In this document: positions 8,894 to 17,602 of the stretch, piece after piece
Layout: the number at the start of each line of letters is the position of its first letter
Numbering within the stretch: position 1 is the stretch's first letter
Assembly: GCF_014651635.1 (NCBI RefSeq)
Contig: NZ_BMXG01000002.1
Location: 62,001-126,000, forward strand
Source: Cerasicoccus arenae
GTDB taxonomy: Bacteria > Verrucomicrobiota > Verrucomicrobiia > Opitutales > Cerasicoccaceae
Reading direction: 5' to 3'
DNA length: 64,000 nt
Made by a program: the position numbers and the translations under genes
Notes under the pieces: generated by a model
What the model was told of the DNA's origin: nothing
Database searches by the model: none
What the model saw: only the letters and a program-made list of their open reading frames with translations

Positions 8894-10060
8894 TTAGCTA
8901 GCTTTCTGGATGAGGCGGAAAAGGAATTCGTTCATGCCTTGGATCGAGAAGCTTGTTTTGATTCGCTGTAGATTGGCCGCTCCAAGTTCCTTTCGTAATG
9001 CCTCGTCATGCAGGAGCGTATTTATCTTATCAGCGAGGTCAACCGGGTCATGAGGCTTGGCGTAGACCAGTTCAACGTGATCGTCGCCCAAGGCCTGACG
9101 AATACCAGATATGTCGGTTCCAACAACCGCGCGGCCTAGCGCCATTGCTTCGCAAACTGCATTCGGGCAACCTTCTTTTATCGAGCTATGAACGACTATG
9201 TCGGACTCATAAAGCAGTTCGTTGGTCGTATCGATTGGGCCCAGAAAGCGGACAGAATCTCCCAGGCCAAGGTCGAATGCCAAGGCTTTTAATCCTAAAA
9301 CGTGCTTTGCGTCTAGCAGATGCCCAGCTAAAGCCAATATCGGAAGAGGGAGGGATGTCGTGCGCGCCGATTTGATGACTAGGCTCCAGGCCCGAAAAAG
9401 CGTATCATGGTCTTTAAACGGGATAATGTTTGCGACCATTGAAACCAATAACTGGTTTTGTTTGACGCCAATTTTATCCCGCCAGATTGGCTTTAGCTTG
9501 TGTGCTTCGGGAATCGGTGTGCCGTTGTTGTAAACAACGATGTTTTCATACGGGATGTCGTAATTTTCGCTGATAAATTCAGCGCCTGCACGTGAATTAG
9601 AAGTTATGTGGACGGCATTATTCAGTGCTCGTTGTTCCATCTTGGATTTAAATAATCCTCTCCCTTCGTCCTGTTGATTCCACCAGATGTAGTGCGCGCC
9701 CGTCCATTTCCAAATAAGGCAGACTGGCTTGCTGTGGACAGAAACAAAAGGGAGAATGACATCGGGTTTGATCTGATGCCGAATGAATTGGGCAAGCTGA
9801 TACAGCATTAAGAATTTTCGCCGTCCAGTCTTTTTCTCATTGTAAGGGAAATGAAAAATTTCGCAGCCCAACTCTCGTAGTGGCATTGTTAATGGCCCTT
9901 CGCCAAACCAGCCGAGCACCGCAACGGGTACGTTGAGTGTTGTGCGGAGGTATTCAATGAAATGAAACGCCTGTCGCTCGGCCCCACCCATGTGATGGAA
10001 ATTGCCAAGAACGATTAGATACCGACACTGATTTGTTTGATTATCTAAAGAGGCCGTCAT
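8894..10060 (-). CDS. Family 4 glycosyltransferase
   Basis: 388 residues. VLGNFHHMGGAERQAFHFI is the classical GT4 N-terminal loop (GGAER), LVSMVANIIPFKDHDTLF begins the donor domain, and SIKEGCPNAVCEAMALGRAVVGTD carries E-x7-E. A retaining GT-B transferase of the polysaccharide operon. The ATG lies one base after the stop of the sulfotransferase-like gene (10062), and the next gene follows after about 30 bases, the widest spacing among the inner genes of this operon together with 3100-3128. Donor and acceptor cannot be stated. Confidence 0.88.
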   Translation of the reverse strand: MTASLDNQTNQCRYLIVLGNFHHMGGAERQAFHFIEYLRTTLNVPVAVLGWFGEGPLTMPLRELGCEIFHFPYNEKKTGRRKFLMLYQLAQFIRHQIKPDVILPFVSVHSKPVCLIWKWTGAHYIWWNQQDEGRGLFKSKMEQRALNNAVHITSNSRAGAEFISENYDIPYENIVVYNNGTPIPEAHKLKPIWRDKIGVKQNQLLVSMVANIIPFKDHDTLFRAWSLVIKSARTTSLPLPILALAGHLLDAKHVLGLKALAFDLGLGDSVRFLGPIDTTNELLYESDIVVHSSIKEGCPNAVCEAMALGRAVVGTDISGIRQALGDDHVELVYAKPHDPVDLADKINTLLHDEALRKELGAANLQRIKTSFSIQGMNEFLFRLIQKAS

Positions 10061-10061
10061 C

Positions 10062-11063
10062 TCAAATTCCTAACAATTGCTTAACTCGTGACTTGAATGA
10101 ATGAATCACTCGTTGTGAAGCAGTTTTGCTCGGCGTGGCTGTGTTTTTTTGAGGGGCGTAGAATTCTTCTTCCCAACTTTTGATCATTGCGATGCCTTCG
10201 GGTGTTAATTTTTTCTCAGCCGAATCAATTTCCTGATTAAACATCTCAACTCCATATTCCTGGGCCAGAGATTTACCATTCAGAGACGGCTCCCAATTGG
10301 GGTTGTCTTCCGGTAGGTTGAGGAATTTTTGTAGTTTACTATGCAGCAATTGAGGGTTGTTCACGACATCCTCAAAATTGATTAGCAATACCTTTTCAGG
10401 AAAACGCGCAGCATATTCTTTGGCCACTTTCTGGCGTTCAAAAATTTCAAAGACCATCTTACGATCGATTCCTAAGTCGCCCATCATTGAGCGTATTCCC
10501 TCGACTGGCTTGCGCTGGCTGATCGACGCCATAATGCCTTGTGCTGAGCGCAACATATAGATGAGCGAAAAATCGAAATCGTTTGATTCCAAGTGCCTGA
10601 ATATCGTTCCGTCATTACCCTCTAGTGCTACAATCGTATGAATATCTTCTACGGCTTGTTTTCCTAGATGATGCTTGATCAGAGTCTCATAAAGGGTGTC
10701 GAAAATGAAATTGAAGTTCCAGTCAGAGCCTTGGCGTAGTTTATTGAATAGCTCTAAATCGAAATCCTGAAATGAGAATTTGAAAGGTTCGAGATGGACA
10801 TTCTCTCTTGAGAAATAGAAAGGAAAATGCCCCAGGTGGGAAAATGTTTCCAAGCGGTAATAGCCGTTGGCGCAAATGCTGGATCTCAGGGCAAAGGTTT
10901 CTCGTTCGCGAAGCCAAGTTTGCTCAGTCAACGCGGCTTTATTGATGCCAGAAAATGCATTGAGCTGGAAGAAATCGACATAGTGCCCGGGCGTATTGTC
11001 CAAGGTGTACGCGGCCATGCCTTTGCCGGACCCCCACCAACCATCAATGGCAACGTATCTCAT
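10062..11063 (-). CDS. P-loop sulfotransferase-like protein
   Basis: 333 residues. The N-terminus carries a P-loop-like GWWGSGKG at residues 8-15, in the place where sulfotransferases bind the 5'-phosphosulfate of PAPS. DFSLIYMLRSAQGIMASIS at about 185-203 resembles the 3'-phosphate-binding strand-helix (RxP..xxS), and VLLINFEDVVNNPQLLHSKLQKFLNLP near 235-260 matches the usual C-terminal YEDL-type segment followed by the xxFLGLP helix. Together these support a carbohydrate sulfotransferase-like fold; a kinase is the alternative. If correct, the exported polysaccharide would be sulfated. Its ATG overlaps the TAA of the cytidylyltransferase gene (TAATG), a sign of coupling. Confidence 0.6.
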   Translation of the reverse strand: MRYVAIDGWWGSGKGMAAYTLDNTPGHYVDFFQLNAFSGINKAALTEQTWLRERETFALRSSICANGYYRLETFSHLGHFPFYFSRENVHLEPFKFSFQDFDLELFNKLRQGSDWNFNFIFDTLYETLIKHHLGKQAVEDIHTIVALEGNDGTIFRHLESNDFDFSLIYMLRSAQGIMASISQRKPVEGIRSMMGDLGIDRKMVFEIFERQKVAKEYAARFPEKVLLINFEDVVNNPQLLHSKLQKFLNLPEDNPNWEPSLNGKSLAQEYGVEMFNQEIDSAEKKLTPEGIAMIKSWEEEFYAPQKNTATPSKTASQRVIHSFKSRVKQLLGI

Positions 11064-11812
11064 TAACCTTTCAGGTCGGAGTAATGATAGAAATCGTTTG
11101 GCTGGATCGAGTTGAGATACCAGACGCTAGCGGCGATATCAATCCACGTGTGTATATCGCGACCGGTCACCCAAGGCCGTTCGATCATCCTGCAACGCTC
11201 ACCGAGCCACACCCAAGGCGTTGGCCCTTTTTGCTCGATCGCACACTCTTTTTTGAACCCCCAAATACCTTGATCGTAAAAGAAAACATCGGGATACGCC
11301 TGTCGGTTTGATCCTGCTTCAACGTTAAGGAACGATTCCATGAAGCCGTCTTCGTTGCACTTCATTGCGCGGTAGGGGTGATCATCCTGAGCCTTCCAGG
11401 CAGTGAGGACTGAATCACAACTGCCATCGTCGAGTAGTTCAAATGCGCGGTCAATAATCCCTGGAGTCACCATTACCGTATTGCCGAGTAGGATAATGAC
11501 ATTCTCCAACTCGGGGTGCAGCAGGGTCACGGCTTCCACGGCATGCTTAATAACGTCTTTGTGCAGTGACGATGATTGGCTCAGTTCAGCGGGACGATCG
11601 ATAATTTCCGCTCCTTCCATCCGAGCAATGTGCGAAATGTAAGGATCTTCTGTCGTTACATAAATGGCTTCACAGTGGCGTGAATGTTTGGCTGCTCGGA
11701 GTGGGTAAGACATGACTGGCACGTTCTGTACCGGTATGACGTTTTTGTTACCTACGCTATGGTTGCCGCCTTTTGCAGTCAGGATTACGGCGTTGCGAAT
11801 TGGTTTGGACAT
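11063..11812 (-). CDS. NeuA-like acylneuraminate cytidylyltransferase family protein
   Basis: 249 residues. VILTAKGGNHSVGNKNV at residues 9-25 is a variant of the RGGSKGIPxKN nucleotide-binding signature of CMP-sialic acid/CMP-Kdo synthetases; the usual Arg is a Lys. VYVTTED-like and SVLTAWKAQDDHPYRAMK are in the expected places (the latter matches the VxxxxxHPxxxxK region), and TWIDIAASVW is near the end. It should activate a nonulosonic-type acid as its CMP derivative for the transferases downstream. No neuB- or neuC-type synthase is in the window, so the substrate's origin is unknown. Confidence 0.75.
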   Translation of the reverse strand: MSKPIRNAVILTAKGGNHSVGNKNVIPVQNVPVMSYPLRAAKHSRHCEAIYVTTEDPYISHIARMEGAEIIDRPAELSQSSSLHKDVIKHAVEAVTLLHPELENVIILLGNTVMVTPGIIDRAFELLDDGSCDSVLTAWKAQDDHPYRAMKCNEDGFMESFLNVEAGSNRQAYPDVFFYDQGIWGFKKECAIEQKGPTPWVWLGERCRMIERPWVTGRDIHTWIDIAASVWYLNSIQPNDFYHYSDLKG

Positions 11813-11833
11813 AGTGCTGTGGGGGGATGATGG

Positions 11834-13093
11834 TTAGTTCCAATTAGCTGGTTGAAGAATGGCTGCCGCGGTTGTGGATATGCCCTCTACTTGCAGTGAA
11901 ACGATATTATCATGACGGCAATAAACCATTGATTGGTCGACGGATGTCGCGACCGCACTCAGGAAGTAACGGCCACAATTCAGGTGCAGGGGAGGGCATT
12001 CAATTTTTAGAACAACTTCTTGTTTTCCGGTTTCCTTAAAATTGACAACGCGCCCTTGGTAGTCGGCATTTATGATATTAACGACTGGCAGCATATCCAT
12101 GTTCCAGATGGTGATCTGAAAGCGTGCACTTTGCACCTGTTCAGTGGCCTTCACCCTCAGCTCGATATACAGTCCTTGAGCGTGTGAAATCTGTAGTTCA
12201 CTGGATGTGCTGCTCGCTGATTCAATGCTCGTGCCAGCCTTAATCAGGTTAAATTGAATGTCCCGCGTGCCGCTGATCATGGCTTCTCCGCCGCCGCACA
12301 TTGAGTAATACTTTTCAATTCCAAGCCCGACGTTGCCACCGTTGTATGTGCTTTTTCCGTGATCCATCAGCAGGATTTGGCTGCAGACACGTGCGACTTG
12401 AGGCATGGAGTGAGACACAAAAATCACGGCTGATTTGCTTAATATTCCAGCCATTGCGTTGACACATTTATGGCGGAACGCGATATCGCCTACGGCGAGC
12501 ACTTCATCGAGCAATAGAATATCTGGCTCCATTTGAATCGCGACGGCGAATCCCAAGCGAACTTTCATCCCGGAGCTATAGTTTTGAACGGGCATATCAA
12601 TGAACTGATCCAGCTCAGAGAAGGCTACAATTTCGTCCAGTTTCTCGTCGATTTCCTTCTTGCGAATGCCGAGCAGTGCGCCGGAATTATAGATGTTTTC
12701 TCGGCCAGTGAGAATAGGATTGAATCCGGCACCGAGCTCAATCAATGCACATACTCGGCCACGCATGCGTATGTGGCCAGTGTCTGGTTTGATCAAGCCA
12801 TTGAGTACTTTGAGGAGCGTGCTCTTGCCTGCGCCATTGTGCCCGATTAGGCCAACGCACTCACCTCGCCGAAGTTGGAAACTGATGTTTTGAATTGCCC
12901 AAAATTCATCTTTTCTAAGCTCAGGGATTTTATTTCTACTGTCAGAAATACCCGTTTTGAGCAGAGGGTTCATGGCCCGCACGATGTCTTTGGCTCCGTA
13001 CATGAGGGAACGCTTGAGCGAGCGGCAGAATTTCTTCCCGACCTGGTGTACGTCGATCAGGACATCGCTATCGTTTGGCAAATGAGAACCCAT
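11834..13093 (-). CDS. ABC transporter ATP-binding protein for polysaccharide export (Wzt type)
   Basis: 419 residues. Walker A GHNGAGKST at 84-92, ABC signature YSSGM at 172-176, Walker B DILLLDE at 191-197 and H-loop His228 form a complete ABC ATPase. Residues from about 270 form the extra beta-rich C-terminal domain characteristic of Wzt proteins, which in O-antigen systems recognises the modified end of the finished chain. It powers export of the undecaprenyl-linked glycan across the inner membrane together with the permease encoded one base upstream. The position of this pair at the head of the operon fits an ABC-dependent (not Wzx/Wzy) assembly route. Confidence 0.93.
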   Translation of the reverse strand: MGSHLPNDSDVLIDVHQVGKKFCRSLKRSLMYGAKDIVRAMNPLLKTGISDSRNKIPELRKDEFWAIQNISFQLRRGECVGLIGHNGAGKSTLLKVLNGLIKPDTGHIRMRGRVCALIELGAGFNPILTGRENIYNSGALLGIRKKEIDEKLDEIVAFSELDQFIDMPVQNYSSGMKVRLGFAVAIQMEPDILLLDEVLAVGDIAFRHKCVNAMAGILSKSAVIFVSHSMPQVARVCSQILLMDHGKSTYNGGNVGLGIEKYYSMCGGGEAMISGTRDIQFNLIKAGTSIESASSTSSELQISHAQGLYIELRVKATEQVQSARFQITIWNMDMLPVVNIINADYQGRVVNFKETGKQEVVLKIECPPLHLNCGRYFLSAVATSVDQSMVYCRHDNIVSLQVEGISTTAAAILQPANWN

Positions 13094-13094
13094 A

Positions 13095-13937
13095 TCAGGA
13101 AGATAGTCGTTCGATGAGATAAGGAACGGCGATTTTATAGGCCAAAATCGCGAAGCACAATGCGATCAGCGTTATTATGCTCAGCAGAATAAATGGCTGT
13201 AGCATGATTGGCCCTTCGCCAAGTAGCCAACTGCGGCTCGTCACCAAAAGAGGGGTGACGGGATTGACGTCACTGATAAACTTTGCGAGTCCAGCAGCCG
13301 GCAATGGGTAAACGACTGGGGTGACGAAAAAACCGAACTTTAGAATCAACTGAACACCTCTGCTGACGTCGCCGTAAAGTGTGGCAATTGGCAATAGGAG
13401 TATGGCGATCGTTGCGCCAAACAAAATCATTACGATGACCCCGAGTGGAAAAAGTAACATCGTGGCATGAAACTCGTTCACATAAAAAGGGAGCACCGGG
13501 ATAAGTATGACCAATGGGAGCATGGCATTTACCGCCGACTTCCCAAGGGCTGTGAGGAGCAGGGCTTCGTGTGGAAAGTTAATCTTCGACAGGAGGGCAC
13601 GGGATTCATTCACCGTATTCAACATGCTGGTGAGGGTCGCGTTAAAGGCCGTCCACAGGAGATTGCCTGTCAGCACAAAGGCAGGGTAGGAGATGCCACC
13701 AGTGTCGACCTTGATGACGTCCTGGCTGTTTAAATACACCCAGATCAAAGTATTGGCGATTGGAGGCAAAAATATCCAAATATAGCCGAGAATGCTCTGC
13801 CGATACATCGCACGCATATCTCGGATAAACATGCGCGTAGCTAGCTCCCACGTCAGACTGGCATTCTTCCGCATGTTCCGTATGCTATGACGGATCGAAA
13901 GAATTCCGTCTTCCGGCGTGATTATCGTTTCTTGCAT
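13095..13937 (-). CDS. ABC-2 type polysaccharide export permease (Wzm type)
   Basis: 280 residues with an amphipathic, charged N-terminus (about 45 residues) followed by six hydrophobic segments. The motif FIRDMRAMYRQSILGYIWIFLPP before the first membrane segment is typical of Wzm/KpsM/TagG-like ABC-2 permeases. It forms the channel for lipid-linked polysaccharide with the Wzt-type ATPase encoded immediately downstream (one base between stop and start). It is the first gene of the minus-strand operon; a good promoter lies about 125 bases upstream of its ATG. Confidence 0.92.
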   Translation of the reverse strand: MQETIITPEDGILSIRHSIRNMRKNASLTWELATRMFIRDMRAMYRQSILGYIWIFLPPIANTLIWVYLNSQDVIKVDTGGISYPAFVLTGNLLWTAFNATLTSMLNTVNESRALLSKINFPHEALLLTALGKSAVNAMLPLVILIPVLPFYVNEFHATMLLFPLGVIVMILFGATIAILLLPIATLYGDVSRGVQLILKFGFFVTPVVYPLPAAGLAKFISDVNPVTPLLVTSRSWLLGEGPIMLQPFILLSIITLIALCFAILAYKIAVPYLIERLSS

Positions 13938-14241
13938 GACCTAATGGATATCAACATTCAAACACGCTGCCGCCTTTGGTCGGAACCGTCGATATCGGAA
14001 AACCAATCAATAATAGTAGCGTATGTTGAGGTAATGGCGGGCAATACCATCAAAAGATTCAATATCTATTGAACAAAAAGTTCTGTCAACGGCAAATACC
14101 CCCCCCTCGCTAATGCATCGCCCGTAATAATCAGCTATTGGGCGTCAATTTTGTTGGTTTTACTGCCAATCTGATCCCCCCCCTTTGAGAGGGAAGCGGT
14201 CAAATTTTCCCCCGCCAGCCTCCTCAGCTTGTCGCTGCTTA
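13938..14241 (-). other. Intergenic region with operon promoter and two C tracts
   Basis: About 300 bases without a gene between the PIG-L gene and wzm. It holds the promoter described separately, a C8 run at 14099-14106, a C9 run at 14176-14184, and a copy of TTTACTGCCAAT at 14159-14170 that recurs exactly at 28188-28199. No hairpin with a T-run was found for termination of the upstream nagB/PIG-L transcription unit. Confidence 0.6.
14061..14089 (-). promoter_or_regulatory. Sigma70-type promoter for the polysaccharide operon
   Basis: On the minus strand a perfect -35 hexamer TTGACA (14089-14084) is followed after 17 bases by GATATT (14066-14061), four of six matches to the -10 consensus. 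It points toward wzm, whose ATG is at 13937, leaving an untranslated leader of roughly 115-120 bases. It is the only convincing promoter seen upstream of the fourteen-kilobase minus-strand gene run. Confidence 0.5.
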
Positions 14242-15096
14242 TTAGTGGGTAATCTGGCCGAGTAACGAAGTCACTTCGTCTGTGAATTGCTCCAGAATTT
14301 CGCTGATGAATACCTCAACGGTTAGTGTGTCGTCTTGAATCAATGGTGTGAGATCAATCGCGTAGGCGGCACGCTGGCAGGCGTCGACTGAGTGAGAGTC
14401 GAAATAGGTGGCATTGGCGCAGTGTCGCCCTTCTACGGCGAGATCGTAACGCTTGCCGCCCGCAATTTGGGAATCGAATACCCCGGCCAGAGCCGCAGCA
14501 AGGTTGGGGTGGGCGTCGACTGGCTGAATGACCTTTAGGTGATCGGGCAGCCAGTCCAGCCCGCGCCAGACTTCACAGCCGAACAATTGTTGCGGGCGTT
14601 CGTTTTGGGGCAATCGTCGGATAGCCTCAAGCAGCGCGATCAGGACGCCGATGTGGGTGGCATGTTTGTCAAAGGGCTGATGCGTGTAGACAGCCTGAGG
14701 GCGTGTAAAGAGCAAGAGCGTTTCCAGATCGTCCACCAGTGGTTGGCGCTGGGTGGGTGCCTTGGCAGTAGTGCTCGGGTGACCAAGTTGCGCCATAAAA
14801 CTGTATTGGCCAATAGTGGCGGCGACTTTTTGCTCATGCACGCGGACGCGCTTCATCTCGGAGTCTGTGTAGTTAGCATAAGGACCGCTGCGTGCACTCC
14901 CCCCCCCATCAGTGCAGGTGACGCCACCGAACCACTGATCCGCGCGTTGAAAGCACTCAAGGATGCCGTGTAGGGCCATGAACTCAAGGTCGTCTTGGTG
15001 GGCACCTACGCCCAGATGCGTCGTACGCTCCAGCGCGTTTGCTTCGGCTTCGTGGTCTGGAATGAAGAGGTCTTGATTATTCAGTCGAAATTTCAT
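14242..15096 (-). CDS. PIG-L family deacetylase
   Basis: 284 residues. The metal and catalytic motif appears as GAHQDDLE at 31-38 (canonical AHPDDE: metal His and both Asp kept, Pro replaced by Gln) and the second metal site as HATH at 145-148. PIG-L/LmbE proteins hydrolyse N-acetyl groups from N-acetylglucosamine derivatives. The ATG overlaps the TGA of the upstream NagB-PIG-L fusion gene (ATGA at 15096-15093), so the two are translated together, pointing to amino-sugar metabolism. The actual substrate is unknown. A C9 run at 14899-14907 on the plus strand encodes the Gly-Gly-Gly of CTDGGGSA; the frame is intact. Confidence 0.8.
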   Translation of the reverse strand: MKFRLNNQDLFIPDHEAEANALERTTHLGVGAHQDDLEFMALHGILECFQRADQWFGGVTCTDGGGSARSGPYANYTDSEMKRVRVHEQKVAATIGQYSFMAQLGHPSTTAKAPTQRQPLVDDLETLLLFTRPQAVYTHQPFDKHATHIGVLIALLEAIRRLPQNERPQQLFGCEVWRGLDWLPDHLKVIQPVDAHPNLAAALAGVFDSQIAGGKRYDLAVEGRHCANATYFDSHSVDACQRAAYAIDLTPLIQDDTLTVEVFISEILEQFTDEVTSLLGQITH

Positions 15097-16997
15097 GAGC
15101 GGAATCGTTTGAAGCCTTCGATGGCTTCGTATTCAGCAAGGCCAAGGGCGTCGTATGCTTGCGCGGTGGCGCGGTTAAGGGCGCTGGCGAGGTTCCAGGA
15201 ATTGGCGTCCTGTTTACTGCCACCGGGCGACTGACTGCGCTGGGTCTGATGTTGGTAAATACCTTTGATTTTAAAGTCGAGCTCATCAGGGGAGAGGGGC
15301 ACGGCCATGTCCATTTCATGGATTTCCCATTCGACTCCCGGGCCGCGATAGAGCCAGATCCAGCAGTCTTTTAGCCAGTCCGCTCCGGCGCACGCACGCA
15401 AAGCGATTTGTAGGACTTCGAAGCTCAGTGCGGGGACTGAGAGTGGGTCGTGCCCGTGGCCAGTGGCAAAAATTTGGTGCGGTCGAATCTCATTGAGTAA
15501 CGTAACCATCGCCGCGACGTCAGCCTTGGTGATCTGGAAACGCCGGTAGCGTCCTGTTTCGTAAAAAGGCAGGTCTAAGAAGCGTAACTGGGCCGGATCG
15601 ATACCGAGCAACCGGGCAGAGGAGCGTGCTTCGCCGCGGCGGATGAGGCCCTTGAGACGACGTAAATCAGATGAGTCTTCGCCAAACTGGCCTTTGGCGT
15701 CGAGTTGCTGCTCCACCTTGCGCGCAAAGTGCACCTCGGCCACGTCGTCGAGGCGTTCGCCAAGTTCGATGATTAGTTCAATGGAGCGTCGGACGTCGGT
15801 GTCGGGCACCGCGAGGTTACCCGAAGTCAGGTAGGCGACAGTCAGTTGGTGTTTTTGGTTGGCCAAGCGGTGGAGGACGCCGCCCATGCAGAAGACATCG
15901 TCGGTCGGCTCGGAACTGAGCACGAGGGAACGTTTCGGGAAGGGGATGCGGCGTTCGGGCCGATAGGAGTCATCGGCGTCTGGCTTGCCGCCGGGCCAGC
16001 CCGTAATCGTGTGTTGGGTCGTGTTAAAAATCCGGATGTTCAGGTCGTAGGCTGAACCTTTCTCGGTCAACAGGTCGGCCATGGCGTTTTCTGTATAATC
16101 CTCGTCGGTGAGGCGGAGCAAGGGCTTGTTAGACTTCTGGGCAAGCCAGACAACGGCCTTTCGTGTCATGGTTTCTGTCCAATCTACTGGTCCAACTAGC
16201 CAAGGGTAGCGCAAACGGGTGAGGTGGCTGGCAGCGGCCTCGTCGACACAAAACACACAATTGGGGTGGCCTTGCAAAAAGCTTGCAGGGATGGACTCAG
16301 AGGGGGGGGCTTCGACGGACTCCGCGATGACGCGGGCTTTGGCCTCCCCCCAAGCGAGTAGGAAAATCTGCCGTGCGTCGAGAATCGTGCCAACCCCCAT
16401 CGTGATGGCGTGCCGGGGAACATTTTCTTCACCCAGAAAGTCGCGTGCGGCGTCACGGCGCGTCAGACTGTCGAGTGTCACAAGGCGGGTGCGGGATTCA
16501 GGTCCTGAGCCGGGTTCGTTAAAGCCAATATGTCCTGTGCGGCCGATGCCCAGAATCTGAATGTCCAAGCCGCCTGCCTCACGCATGGCGGCTTCATAGT
16601 CTGAACAGGACTCGAAGACTTCGTCCTTTGCTGCGAGGCCATCGGGCACGTGTGTGTTCTCCGGAAGGATGTCTATATGGTCAAAAAGCTGGTCCTGCAT
16701 GAACCGGCGGTAGCTCTCGGGGTGGTCGCCGGAAAGGCCGTAATATTCGTCGAGATTGAAAGTGATTACACGCTGAAAAGACAGACCCGCCTGACAGCGG
16801 CGGATGAGTTCGCGGTAAAGTCGCACGGGGGTGGAACCGGTTGCCAGACCAAGCACGGTCGGTTGTCCAGCGGCATTACGTTCGCTAACGAGGTCGGTGA
16901 TGGCATCGGCGACATAGGTGCAGGCTTGGTCCGCCGATGGATAGATTTGCGTCGTGATGACTTCGCGTTGCGTGTAGCTAGGGGCACCGTTCTTCAT
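15093..16997 (-). CDS. Glucosamine-6-phosphate deaminase-like/PIG-L fusion protein
   Basis: 634 residues. Residues about 14-275 are NagB-like: GLATGSTP at 50-57 (phosphate loop), NLDEYYGL at 81-88 (the Asp matching E. coli Asp72) and GIGRTGHIGFNEPGS at 150-164. In E. coli NagB the last segment reads GxGxDGHIAFNEP: here His156 and Glu161 are kept but the catalytic-triad Asp is Thr154. Residues about 355-634 are PIG-L-like, but the zinc motif is SSEPTDDV at 361-368, where the metal His is Glu and the first Asp is Thr. NagB converts glucosamine-6-phosphate to fructose-6-phosphate and ammonia; whether this protein does so is uncertain. Such long two-domain proteins are known, especially in Bacteroidota. 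Confidence 0.8.
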   Translation of the reverse strand: MKNGAPSYTQREVITTQIYPSADQACTYVADAITDLVSERNAAGQPTVLGLATGSTPVRLYRELIRRCQAGLSFQRVITFNLDEYYGLSGDHPESYRRFMQDQLFDHIDILPENTHVPDGLAAKDEVFESCSDYEAAMREAGGLDIQILGIGRTGHIGFNEPGSGPESRTRLVTLDSLTRRDAARDFLGEENVPRHAITMGVGTILDARQIFLLAWGEAKARVIAESVEAPPSESIPASFLQGHPNCVFCVDEAAASHLTRLRYPWLVGPVDWTETMTRKAVVWLAQKSNKPLLRLTDEDYTENAMADLLTEKGSAYDLNIRIFNTTQHTITGWPGGKPDADDSYRPERRIPFPKRSLVLSSEPTDDVFCMGGVLHRLANQKHQLTVAYLTSGNLAVPDTDVRRSIELIIELGERLDDVAEVHFARKVEQQLDAKGQFGEDSSDLRRLKGLIRRGEARSSARLLGIDPAQLRFLDLPFYETGRYRRFQITKADVAAMVTLLNEIRPHQIFATGHGHDPLSVPALSFEVLQIALRACAGADWLKDCWIWLYRGPGVEWEIHEMDMAVPLSPDELDFKIKGIYQHQTQRSQSPGGSKQDANSWNLASALNRATAQAYDALGLAEYEAIEGFKRFRS

Positions 16998-17085
16998 GAT
17001 AGTGCATTCTAACAGAATCGATTAGTGAAAAGGTTGCTCTTATCGGCTGTTTTTTGATTAAATCGGAAGTCGACCGATTTGCCAA

Positions 17086-17400
17086 TCAACTTTCTGTGGA
17101 TGTCTGTTGTTCGAGGCACATGGTATTCGGCTGAGTTGCACTTGTTTCGTCTTCCAAAGGTGGATCGATAGCGTCCTTGATTGCTTTGAGTGTTAGGCCA
17201 AAAGCCTCGGGAGCGAGCACTAAGATCTGGACAGGTAAAGTGACTACGTCGAAGGCTGCGGCAAGCGCCACGCCTTCTGGCTCTGGGTTGGCTGCTCCCC
17301 AACCTCCTCCCGAGGTGACATATGCCGTAGCACAGCCCGAGAGGCCAAGTGAATTGATTAACAGGATAGCGATGAGAAGATACGAACTGGATTTTTTCAT
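17086..17400 (-). CDS. Small lipoprotein of unknown function
   Basis: 104 residues. A basic start (MKKSSS), a hydrophobic stretch and the lipobox LSGC (Cys22) make a lipoprotein signal. The mature part has GGGWGAANPEPEG and FDVVTLPVQILVL, faintly like the YceK/YidQ lipoproteins; I cannot confirm membership. The C-terminal 25 residues are polar. It stands alone on the minus strand between the nagB-type gene (95 bases downstream) and metY. Between its start and the metY stop lie about 200 bases in which no gene or clear terminator was seen. Confidence 0.6.
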   Translation of the reverse strand: MKKSSSYLLIAILLINSLGLSGCATAYVTSGGGWGAANPEPEGVALAAAFDVVTLPVQILVLAPEAFGLTLKAIKDAIDPPLEDETSATQPNTMCLEQQTSTES

Positions 17401-17602
17401 GTCCGCGTCATCGCGTGTCTCGTGCCAACTACGCCTGGGGAATTATAAGTCCCTGATTAAAAAAGACATAAATTCCATAGGAAATAACTGCATGAATCTC
17501 TAGCTATACGATTTGTGTCGGATGCATTCATTTAATGAACGCAAATGGTAGGTGTCGCGCCTCATCTTACGCGCTAAACCATACCAATGAACGTTGCTGA
17601 CT

